Made by a program: the position numbers and the translations under genes. This document shows, piece by piece, positions 6,486 through 13,796 of a stretch of DNA of 64,000 bases. Under the pieces are notes generated by a model. That model had not been told where the DNA came from. It made no database searches and saw only the letters and a program-made list of their open reading frames with translations. Position 1 is the stretch's first letter; the number at the start of each line of letters is the position of its first letter. This DNA is from CALBPI01 sp038531945 (GTDB lineage: Bacteria > Pseudomonadota > Gammaproteobacteria > Steroidobacterales > Woeseiaceae): the NCBI GenBank assembly GCA_038531945.1, contig JBCBBH010000003.1:496001-560000 (forward strand), written 5' to 3'.

Positions 6486-8348
6486 ATGATCGAACGGAAG
6501 TTCTCAAAGGCTCAGGTTCTGCTCCTTGCAGCGCTCTACATCGTCGGGCCGATCGTTGTCCTGGCAGTGCTGGATCAATTCGACCGACCGGATCCTCCGC
6601 CACCCGAGCAGCAGCTCATGCCTACCGCCTACGTAATCGAGTTTTCAGAAACGCCACCAGAGTCAGGTTGGCTGCCCATGGCAGACGAGTGGCCGCGTGG
6701 ACGTAAACAAGGGGAACCTTTCACCAGCGTCTGGTACCGAGTCACCATTGATCAGGTTCCTGACAACCCGGCACTGTTGATCGCGTTTCCCTACGCGATG
6801 ATGGACGTGTGGCGCGACGGCGACAGGATTTTTACGCACGGTCAAATCCGCCGACCGCTGGAGTTTCCACGCATGCCGATGATCGTGCCGCTGGCGGGCA
6901 TTGGGTCGGGCGATATTCTGTATCTCAGGATGGCGAGGCAATCGTCACGCTCGAGTCTAGGGCCGACTTACCTGACCAGCGTTGAGCAATCGCTCGCTAC
7001 GTCCGAGTCTATCCGTCGAATCCACATCGTAGTGCCGGTTGCAATTCTGGCGATGGTCTCGGCGTTCGGTTTGGCCGTCGGCCTCATGTTCATGATGCGA
7101 CCAACCGAAGCTGCATTTGGTTGGTACACGTTGACGATCGCGTTGTGGGTGCTCAAGACGGCGCATATGTTTGTCGTCGATATACCGTTTCATCATTTCG
7201 TGTGGTTTTCTCTCGGGTTTGTACTCCTGTTTCTCGTCGTCACAGAGTTATGCTTTGTCAATCGTTACTTCGAGATTCCGGCGCCCCGGGTGGAGCGTGC
7301 GCTGGCACTCGTTACAGTCGTTCTACTCGCTGCATTCGTCGTCGTTGCATGGCTGGCGCTGGAGGACACGAGCATGGAGTCCTTGTACTGGTCCTTGAAC
7401 GGGCCAATCGGACTTTGGTTTGTGATCTTGTCTTGCTTGGTCATGACGCGATATGTCGTTGCGGTTCGAAAGCGCGCCGATTTCGACAGCATCAGCTTGT
7501 TCATTTCCTCTGGTGTTGTCGTTGGTGTCGGAGCACGGGATTTGATCTGGCAGGTGGGCCTCAACGGCTGGTTCCCGCCAGGAACCACTTACTACTTGCC
7601 TTACGCGGTCGTTGTTCCTATCGGTTTGTTCGGTGTTCAGCTGATTCGGCGCTTTGTTCGCGACTCTCGTGTCGCCACCCTGCGCAACGAGGAGCTCAAC
7701 CAGTTGGTCGATGCACGTACACGCGCGTTGGAACACAGCTACAAGAAACTGAACGAGGAAGAGCGCTTACGGGTACTTGCCGAGGAGCGAGCCCGATTGA
7801 TGCGTGACATGCACGACGGGCTGGGTGGACAGCTTGTGCAAGCGCTCGCGCTCAGCGAGCGCGCCGATGATCCCGACCTGCAACGATCACTCCGACTCGC
7901 TTTGGATGATTTGCGCCTGATAGTGGACTCACTGTCGCCGACTGAAGACGGCTTGCAGGATCTTCTGGCATCCTACCGTCACCGGATCAGCAAGCTCATG
8001 CAGCGCCAGAATATTTCCGTCGAGTGGCATATCGACGACGATGTCGCGACGCCCGATTTGAGACCGGATGCTGCGCTGAGCATTCTCAGAATTTTGCAGG
8101 AAGCTGTGACCAACGCAGTGCGCCATTCAGGCTGCGATCGTCTGGTCATCAGCCTGTCGCAGAAAATCGACATCCTGGTGCTTTCGGTGGAAGACAACGG
8201 CTGTGGGATGCCTGAGGATGTCACCGAGCACGGCATCAACAATATGCGTGTTCGCGCGAATGAAATTCGCGCACAGGTTCAGGTCAAGTCCAGCCCTGAC
8301 CGTGGCACCAGGATCACGCTGTTGATCCCCCTGGAACATACCATCTGA
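6486..8348 (+). CDS. Membrane histidine kinase, 7TMR-DISM/HisKA_3 type
   Basis: A 620-residue sensor kinase. After a first membrane segment (about 10–27) comes a periplasmic jelly-roll-like domain (about 45–170) resembling DISMED2 carbohydrate-sensing domains. Seven membrane segments follow (about 178–395), then a coiled-coil linker. The dimerisation/phosphorylation helix is RDMHDGLGGQL with phospho-acceptor His443, and the GHKL ATPase domain has EAVTNAVRH, DNGCGMP and HGINNMRVRA motifs. This is the NarX/DesK-like class that pairs with LuxR-type regulators, which fits the gene directly upstream. The DISM domain suggests a carbohydrate or small envelope ligand, which is an inference from the fold only. 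Confidence 0.9.
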   Translation: MIERKFSKAQVLLLAALYIVGPIVVLAVLDQFDRPDPPPPEQQLMPTAYVIEFSETPPESGWLPMADEWPRGRKQGEPFTSVWYRVTIDQVPDNPALLIAFPYAMMDVWRDGDRIFTHGQIRRPLEFPRMPMIVPLAGIGSGDILYLRMARQSSRSSLGPTYLTSVEQSLATSESIRRIHIVVPVAILAMVSAFGLAVGLMFMMRPTEAAFGWYTLTIALWVLKTAHMFVVDIPFHHFVWFSLGFVLLFLVVTELCFVNRYFEIPAPRVERALALVTVVLLAAFVVVAWLALEDTSMESLYWSLNGPIGLWFVILSCLVMTRYVVAVRKRADFDSISLFISSGVVVGVGARDLIWQVGLNGWFPPGTTYYLPYAVVVPIGLFGVQLIRRFVRDSRVATLRNEELNQLVDARTRALEHSYKKLNEEERLRVLAEERARLMRDMHDGLGGQLVQALALSERADDPDLQRSLRLALDDLRLIVDSLSPTEDGLQDLLASYRHRISKLMQRQNISVEWHIDDDVATPDLRPDAALSILRILQEAVTNAVRHSGCDRLVISLSQKIDILVLSVEDNGCGMPEDVTEHGINNMRVRANEIRAQVQVKSSPDRGTRITLLIPLEHTI

Positions 8349-8387
8349 CATCGAGGCTTGCCGGCGGTTGCGGGTATACTCACGGCC

Positions 8388-9806
8388 ATGGCTATAACGA
8401 TCCCAGATTTTTCCAATGGCAACGTCCTGGTCGCCGGAGACGTCATGCTCGACCAGTATTGGTTTGGAGCGACAGAGCGAGTGTCACCGGAAGCGCCCGT
8501 TCCGGTTGTGCGTGTGTCTGTTGACGAGGAGCGAGCGGGTGGTGCCGCAAACGTTGCCGTGAACCTGGCAATGCTGGGAACGAACGTCAGTTTACTCGGT
8601 GCGGCGGGCGAGGATGATGCGGCGGCGCGGCTTGAGCGTTTGTTGTCCGACGCGAACGTCGAGGCGGAACTGGTTCGCGACCCGGATCGACCGACGACGA
8701 CAAAGCTACGCGTACTGTCCCGGGGGCAGCAGCTGATCCGTCTCGATCGCGAGGAGACCGGAGCGCAAGCGGCGTTGCTACCGACACTGAAGGCGCGTAT
8801 CGCCAACCAGCAGGTTGTGATCCTGTCGGACTACGGGAAGGGTGCACTAGCCGATGTCGCGGAACTGATCGAAATTGCGAACAATGCGGGTGCGCTTGTG
8901 CTCGTCGACCCGAAAGGCCGAGATTTTTCGCGCTACCGCAACGCCGGATTGATCACGCCAAACGAAAGTGAGTTTCGAGCGGTAGTCGGCGACTGGGCTG
9001 ATGACTCGGAGCTCGTCCGCAAAGCGCAGGAGCTTGTGCATGACCTATCCTTGACTGGTTTGCTTGTGACTCGTAGCCAGCGAGGCATGCTGCTCGTGAC
9101 ACCGGATGATGAGCCGTTCCATTTGTCGACCGAGGCACGCGAGGTGTTCGATGTGACGGGCGCCGGGGATACCGTAATCGCAACGCTGGGCGCTGCGACC
9201 GCATCGGGTTGTTCACTGCGAGACGCGGTCCAATTGGCAAATCTTGCGGCCGGTCGCGTTGTGGCGAAGATTGGTGTTGCTGGTGTGACACCCGCTGAAT
9301 TACGAGTTGCATTACACCGGCGCGGAAAAGGCGGGCGTGAGGCGGTCGACGAGAAGGCGCTACTGGCTCTGGTCGCCGAGGCCAAACAGTCGGGCGAGCG
9401 CGTCGTCATGACCAACGGTTGTTTCGACCTGTTACACGCAGGCCATGTCGCGTATCTGGAAGAGGCCAAGTCCCTTGGGGATCGATTGATTGTGGCGGTA
9501 AACGATGATGCGTCAGTCACTCGGCTTAAGGGCGCGAGCCGACCGATCAACACGGTCGAGGACCGCATGATGGTGTTGGCGGGGCTGGCAGCGGTTGATT
9601 GGGTTGTACCTTTTTCCACAGATACGCCGCAGCCCTTGATCGAAACTGTTTTGCCAGATGTCCTGGTGAAGGGTGGAGATTACGCTGTCGAGGACATTGC
9701 CGGCGGTAAGGCCGTTCTCTCCAACGGCGGTGAGGTGCGCGTCTTGTCGTTTCGAGAAGGGCGGTCGAGCACCGGAATCATCGAGCGAATTCTAAACGGC
9801 CGCTAG
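8388..9806 (+). CDS. hldE: Bifunctional heptose-7-P kinase/heptose-1-P adenylyltransferase
   Basis: A 472-residue HldE. It phosphorylates D-glycero-β-D-manno-heptose 7-phosphate at C1 and later adenylylates heptose 1-phosphate, giving the ADP-heptose precursor of the LPS inner core. The N-terminal ribokinase-like domain (about 1–320) has GGAANVAVNLAML and the catalytic DVTGAGDT. The C-terminal nucleotidyltransferase domain (from about 340) begins TNGCFDLLHAGH, holding the HxGH motif. Both domains look intact and the length is normal. The start is the ATG at 8388, not a TTG ten codons upstream. waaA follows after five bases, and the third pathway enzyme candidate, GmhA, is at 52.1 kb. Confidence 0.95.
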   Translation: MAITIPDFSNGNVLVAGDVMLDQYWFGATERVSPEAPVPVVRVSVDEERAGGAANVAVNLAMLGTNVSLLGAAGEDDAAARLERLLSDANVEAELVRDPDRPTTTKLRVLSRGQQLIRLDREETGAQAALLPTLKARIANQQVVILSDYGKGALADVAELIEIANNAGALVLVDPKGRDFSRYRNAGLITPNESEFRAVVGDWADDSELVRKAQELVHDLSLTGLLVTRSQRGMLLVTPDDEPFHLSTEAREVFDVTGAGDTVIATLGAATASGCSLRDAVQLANLAAGRVVAKIGVAGVTPAELRVALHRRGKGGREAVDEKALLALVAEAKQSGERVVMTNGCFDLLHAGHVAYLEEAKSLGDRLIVAVNDDASVTRLKGASRPINTVEDRMMVLAGLAAVDWVVPFSTDTPQPLIETVLPDVLVKGGDYAVEDIAGGKAVLSNGGEVRVLSFREGRSSTGIIERILNGR

Positions 9807-9811
9807 CCGCT

Positions 9812-11074
9812 GTGCGTATCTTTTACAACTGCCTCGTCACACTCGGACTGCCGTTTGTCGCAATCTACTGGGCTATTCGTGCGGCCACTGATGCGGAGTA
9901 CCGTGCGAACCTCGGGCAACGGTTTGGATTTGGTTATCCGCCTCGCCCTGAAGGGCGTCTTGTCTGGCTGCATGCCGTTTCAGTCGGTGAGGTGCAAGCG
10001 TCGGCGCCCCTGGTCAGGGCTATACGCGAGAGAATGCCGGGTGTGAATCTTCTGCTCACGACCGTGACACCGACGGGTGGCGATCGCGTCCGACTATTGT
10101 TCGGCGACTCGGTCGAACACGCTTACGCGCCGTATGATTTGGGTGCCGCAGTCAGGGGTTTTTACCGCCATGTTCGCCCGGATCTCGCGATCATTGTGGA
10201 AACAGAGCTGTGGCCGAATTTGTACCACCAGGCAGGCGTTCGCGATGTCCCGTTAGTTTTGGCCAGTGCGCGGATCTCACCGCGTTCCATGCCGCGTTAT
10301 CGTCGGCTGGTGGGATTGTTTCGTGATGCCTTGTCCAACGGCATCATTATCGCCGCGCAGAGCGAAGTTGATCGCCAGCGCTTTATCGAGCTCGGTGCAT
10401 TGCCCGAGAGAACGTTTGTCAGTGGGAACATAAAGTTTGACGCTGAATTTGACTCGACGGTATCGAAACTCGGCCGACAACTGCGCGACACGTGGTTTCC
10501 TCATCGCCCGGTCTGGGTTGCGGGCAGCACGCACGAGGGCGAGGAGCAGCTGATTCTGGACGCGCACGCCCGTGTTCTGGAGCAAGTACCTGACGCGTTA
10601 CTAATTCTGGTGCCGCGGCATCCACCGCGTTTCGAGGAAGTCGCGGAGCTGCTGACACGACGTGAAATACAATTCGAGCGTCGGTCGAAAACCAATCATA
10701 GTCTCGATCAGGCAACGGTGTGGCTAGGCGACACTATGGGCGAATTGAATATGTTTTACGCAGCGTCCGATGTCGCTTTCGTTGGTGGCAGTCTGGTGCC
10801 GATAGGTGGGCACAATCTGTTGGAGCCAGCGCGTCTTGGCAAGCCGGTGATTTCCGGTCCACACTTGTTCAATGCGCAGGACATTGCCACGATGTTCACC
10901 GATAGCGAGGCCGTTCAGATCGTCAGCGATGCAGACTCCCTCGCGCGGCGCGTCCTGGATCTGATCTCGGATGCAGACGCGTGCGCTCGTATGGCCGATA
11001 ATGCTGCGAGCCTGATCTCGTCAAACCGCGGTGCTGTCGACCGGCTCCTCGATCGTTTGGAGCCGATCCTCTAG
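9812..11074 (+). CDS. waaA: 3-deoxy-D-manno-octulosonic acid transferase
   Basis: A 420-residue Kdo transferase (WaaA/KdtA) that adds Kdo from CMP-Kdo to lipid IVA at the inner membrane. Hallmarks are an N-terminal membrane anchor (LVTLGLPFVAIYWAI), ANLGQRFG, HAVSVGEVQAS with the catalytic glutamate, TVTPTG, VETELWPN and the C-terminal GGHNLLEPA motif. It starts with GTG five bases after hldE, so the two are probably co-translated and join heptose and Kdo steps in one operon. It ends nine bases from the end of the convergent tolC gene. Whether one or two Kdo units are added cannot be read from the sequence. Confidence 0.95.
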   Translation: MRIFYNCLVTLGLPFVAIYWAIRAATDAEYRANLGQRFGFGYPPRPEGRLVWLHAVSVGEVQASAPLVRAIRERMPGVNLLLTTVTPTGGDRVRLLFGDSVEHAYAPYDLGAAVRGFYRHVRPDLAIIVETELWPNLYHQAGVRDVPLVLASARISPRSMPRYRRLVGLFRDALSNGIIIAAQSEVDRQRFIELGALPERTFVSGNIKFDAEFDSTVSKLGRQLRDTWFPHRPVWVAGSTHEGEEQLILDAHARVLEQVPDALLILVPRHPPRFEEVAELLTRREIQFERRSKTNHSLDQATVWLGDTMGELNMFYAASDVAFVGGSLVPIGGHNLLEPARLGKPVISGPHLFNAQDIATMFTDSEAVQIVSDADSLARRVLDLISDADACARMADNAASLISSNRGAVDRLLDRLEPIL

Positions 11075-11083
11075 CGGTTCGGT

Positions 11084-12481
11084 TTATGAGCCTAGTAAGC
11101 CGTTAATTTTCTCGAGATCCTGAACTCTGAGATTGCCGGCCGCTTGCTTCAGACGCAGTACGTTCAACAGATAATCGTAGCGGGCGCGCAAAAACTGTGT
11201 TCTGGCGTTAAACAAATTTCTTTGTGCATCCAACACGTCCACCGTTGTTCTGGTGCCTACTTCGAAACCGGCTTGGGTAGCTTCCAATGCGGTCTCGGCT
11301 GAGCGCAGCGCCTGTTGCAATGCCTTTGTCCGAGAAATTTCCGTCAGGACACCCAGATAGCTATCGCGGGCCAGACGTTCTGTTTCGCGAGCCAACCGTT
11401 GCACGCGTTCACGTGCGGCGCGGTGCAGATAAACCGCTTCCTTGACGCGCGAACCGTTTCGCATGCCCGTAAACACTGGAACCGAAAATTGCAGTGCAAT
11501 GCTTTCCTGGTCAGAACCAAACGCCGTTGGAAAAAAGTCAGATCCGGCGTTCGACCGCTCACCGGTCGATTCTTGATTGCGGCGTGAAACGATTAGATCG
11601 AGCGTCGGCAGGCGCGCCCCTTGGCGAACGCTGACTTCCTTGCTCGCAACCTCAGCATTGATTCGACCAGCGACCAGATCCAGGTTTTGCTCGAGTGCAA
11701 GTCGGACCCAGTCTTCTTCGACGGCGGGTTGTGGGGATTCCAGCGGAATCTCTCCCGTAGGCTCCGCGAGGTCTGAAACCGGTACGCCAGTGATTTCCGT
11801 TAACAGATAGTTGGCCGTTGCCAGTGTGCGCTTTGCAGCGATTTCGTCGGCAACAGCCTGGTCGAATGCTGCTTGCGATTCTTGCACGTCGGTAATTGCG
11901 ATCAGTCCAACTTCGAAGCGCTTTTGGGACTGGTCCAGCTGTTTCGCGATGGCCTCTCGGTTAGCTGAGCTCGCCTCTAGGGAATCTTCCGCCGCCAACA
12001 CATCAAAGTAGCGTTCCGCAACACGCAGCAATAGGCTCTGCTGTGCAGACTCATAGGTGACCTGCGCTTCGGCGACACGCTTGTTGGCCTGTTGTAAGCC
12101 CGCAATCTGCTGCCAATTGAACACGGTTTGAGTCAGTTGAAGTTCCCACTGTGAGAATTCGTTGTTTCGATCCTCGAAGGGTGCCGTGACGTTAATAATC
12201 CCAGTAACCTCTTCGGTGACCGGGTCGATGATCTGCTGCTGGAACAGGTTGTCGCCTTCGGACTCCGAGCGTTGTTCGAAGGCGGTTGCCGTAATCTGCG
12301 GCAGGAGTAACCCTCGTGCCTGCGGCATGAGTTCTTCGCTCGCCAGACGGTTCGCCTCCGCCTCCCGAATGAGTGGGTCCGACTGGAGGGCTTGTTGGTA
12401 AACCTCCAGTAGGTCGGCTGAGTGGCTCGGTTGAGATGCTGCCGCAAAGGCGAGCAGGGCAAGAGTGCATTGGGTTTTCAT
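11084..12481 (-). CDS. tolC: TolC-family outer membrane efflux channel
   Basis: A 465-residue outer membrane factor. A signal peptide (about 1–25, ending SHSA) precedes the duplicated TolC fold of long helical hairpins and short β-strands. The opening LLEVYQQALQSDPLIREAEANR and the closing LNVLRLKQAAGNL are typical. It forms the trimeric outer membrane and periplasmic tunnel of tripartite efflux pumps and type I secretion systems. No pump partner lies nearby, so it is likely a housekeeping TolC. The ATG at 12481 fits better than the GTG four codons upstream because GGAA lies at normal distance. A dedicated promoter with a large palindrome sits directly upstream, after the pcm and rhodanese genes. 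Confidence 0.92.
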   Translation of the reverse strand: MKTQCTLALLAFAAASQPSHSADLLEVYQQALQSDPLIREAEANRLASEELMPQARGLLLPQITATAFEQRSESEGDNLFQQQIIDPVTEEVTGIINVTAPFEDRNNEFSQWELQLTQTVFNWQQIAGLQQANKRVAEAQVTYESAQQSLLLRVAERYFDVLAAEDSLEASSANREAIAKQLDQSQKRFEVGLIAITDVQESQAAFDQAVADEIAAKRTLATANYLLTEITGVPVSDLAEPTGEIPLESPQPAVEEDWVRLALEQNLDLVAGRINAEVASKEVSVRQGARLPTLDLIVSRRNQESTGERSNAGSDFFPTAFGSDQESIALQFSVPVFTGMRNGSRVKEAVYLHRAARERVQRLARETERLARDSYLGVLTEISRTKALQQALRSAETALEATQAGFEVGTRTTVDVLDAQRNLFNARTQFLRARYDYLLNVLRLKQAAGNLRVQDLEKINGLLGS

Positions 12482-12508
12482 CAGAGCTTCCACGTGTAAG
12501 GCGCGATG

Positions 12509-12558
12509 GTGTTATAGTCGACTAATACACTATATCGGCGAGGCTCTGTCGAGGTCAA
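12509..12558 (-). promoter_or_regulatory. tolC promoter with palindromic operator
   Basis: On the minus strand, −35 TTGACC (12553–12558, overlapping the rhodanese stop) is followed by an 18-base spacer and −10 TATAGT (12529–12534). A 22-bp dyad (12509–12530) then begins at the edge of the −10 box: GTGT-N2-TAGTCGACTA-N2-ACAC. Eighteen of 22 positions are symmetric and the 10-bp core is perfect. The start site would fall at the centre of the dyad, the usual geometry for a repressor. MarR- and TetR-family proteins bind sites of this shape. No such regulator is encoded in the window. Confidence 0.65.
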
Positions 12559-12869
12559 TACCTATTAAGGCTGGAATCGACTTCGACTGCCCACCGGTCG
12601 ATTCCCCCGTCGACATTCAGGGTTTCGGTGATGCCCTTGGTTGCCAGAAACGCCTGCGCCTGGGCGCTGCGCCCGCCATGGTGGCACATCAGCGCAATCG
12701 GGCGCTCAGTCGGAATCTCCGCATAACGTTCCACAAACTCGCTCAGCGGGACATGTTGTGCTGCTTCGATGCGAACCAGCGCCAGTTCTTGCGCCTCTCG
12801 GACATCGACCACGGTCCAGTCGCCTCGTTCGAGCGCATGCGCTGCTTCGATGGGGGTGCAAACTTGCAT
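12555..12869 (-). CDS. Rhodanese-domain protein (GlpE-like)
   Basis: A 104-residue single rhodanese domain, probably a thiosulfate or persulfide sulfurtransferase in the cytoplasm. The active-site loop is CHHGGRS with nucleophile Cys62, and VVDVREAQE and the C-terminal NVDGGIDRWA are also typical. Its start codon follows the pcm stop codon with no gap (TAGATG), so the two genes are translationally coupled. The pcm–rhodanese–tolC order recurs in gammaproteobacteria. The physiological sulfur donor and acceptor are unknown. Confidence 0.9.
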   Translation of the reverse strand: MQVCTPIEAAHALERGDWTVVDVREAQELALVRIEAAQHVPLSEFVERYAEIPTERPIALMCHHGGRSAQAQAFLATKGITETLNVDGGIDRWAVEVDSSLNRY

Positions 12870-13520
12870 CTAAAACTCGAATTTCGGTTTTGGACCAAAG
12901 TTGTGAAGATAGGGCATGCGAGTTTCAAACAACGCTTCACGTTGCCAACGATCTTCAGAGAGGCGCTCAATTCTGAATGCTGTCATGGTTGGTCCCTTGC
13001 CTTCGACGACGAACAATCGCCCGCCCTCCTGGAGTGCGGATTCGAAACGTGTGCGCGAGTGCGCTATTGCACCGCCCACAACGATTACATCGAATCGTCC
13101 ATCGGGCAAAGTCTCGCTCGCGTCCGCGAGGCTAACCTCTACACCTTTAATCTCGTTTTGCGTCAATCGCTGTTCGACCGCGGCGACCAATGCCTCGTGC
13201 CGTTCCATGGCGATCACTGAGCCGCCCAGCTGCGCCAGACATGCACTTAAGTAGCCACTGCCGCAACCTACTTCCAGCACGCGATCACCACGTTTGGTAT
13301 CTACCGCTTGAAGAATCCTGCCTTCCATCCGGGGAGTGAAACTGCGCTCCCCGTCGCCTATCGGTATCGATATATCGGCGTACGCCGCATTGCGCCACGC
13401 TTCCGGCAGAAACGCCTCTCTGGGCAGCGTACTCATTACATCCAGAACCCGATCGTCCACCACGTCCCAGGTGCGTACCTGCCCGAGCACCATATGCTCT
13501 CGCGCACTCGTAAAGTCCAT
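12870..13520 (-). CDS. pcm: Protein-L-isoaspartate O-methyltransferase family protein
   Basis: A 216-residue SAM-dependent methyltransferase of the PIMT family, which starts repair of isoaspartyl residues in damaged proteins. The SAM-binding motif is VLEVGCGSGYLSACLAQLG, preceded by a GDGERSFTPRMEGRILQAV segment where PIMTs have the substrate-binding region. That region differs from the classical 'I…P' signature, as in other Pcm-like proteins placed before tolC, so true isoaspartate activity is uncertain. AGGGA precedes the ATG at 13520, which is preferred to an adjacent TTG. It is the first gene of the pcm–rhodanese pair and diverges from the GGDEF protein. Confidence 0.82.
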   Translation of the reverse strand: MDFTSAREHMVLGQVRTWDVVDDRVLDVMSTLPREAFLPEAWRNAAYADISIPIGDGERSFTPRMEGRILQAVDTKRGDRVLEVGCGSGYLSACLAQLGGSVIAMERHEALVAAVEQRLTQNEIKGVEVSLADASETLPDGRFDVIVVGGAIAHSRTRFESALQEGGRLFVVEGKGPTMTAFRIERLSEDRWQREALFETRMPYLHNFGPKPKFEF

Positions 13521-13673
13521 CAAGATTGTCCCTTTGCGTCCCTCATCAAATTATTCCATAGTCGTGTCAGGCGCGATAGCGCGCCGTGCCTGGGCGTTAT
13601 GGTGAATCAGGCCGATCGATGGCCTGTCAATGCGCTAATCTTTCCAAATAAGAATGATTGCCGACGCGTACGC

Positions 13674-13796
13674 GGCCGGCAGGCCCACGAGAATGGGGTG
13701 CATGGACGCTGCACAAACCCTGGGGCACCAACGGCGACGCAAGGATTGCACCGCCATGACTCGGCCTGTGCAGGCCGTCTGGGGTTAGAACCAAGC
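13674..13796 (+). promoter_or_regulatory. Structured leader of the GGDEF/EAL gene
   Basis: The 123 bases before the ATG contain three hairpins: GGCC-GGCA-GGCC (13674–13685); GGCG-AC-GCAA-GGA-TTGC-AC-CGCC (13733–13755), a long stem with a symmetric internal loop; and CGGCCT-GTGC-AGGCCG (13762–13777). Fragments CACAAACC (13712–13719), GACGCAAGG (13736–13744) and GGGGTTA (13781–13787) occur in the same order as conserved parts of the GEMM-I cyclic di-GMP riboswitch, but the intervening pairing does not clearly match that fold. The last fragment is also the likely ribosome site, so translational control is possible. Confidence 0.4.

Noticed and set aside
7121..7807. 228-codon frame inside the histidine kinase
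   Set aside because: Shadow frame rich in Cys/Arg/Ser; the kinase frame has all catalytic motifs.
8933..9619. 228-codon minus-strand frame over hldE
   Set aside because: Antisense shadow with low-complexity Ser/Arg/Thr composition.
13308..13796. In-frame upstream extension of the GGDEF/EAL protein
   Set aside because: It would run antisense through pcm and the structured leader; the membrane segment begins at the ATG at 13797.
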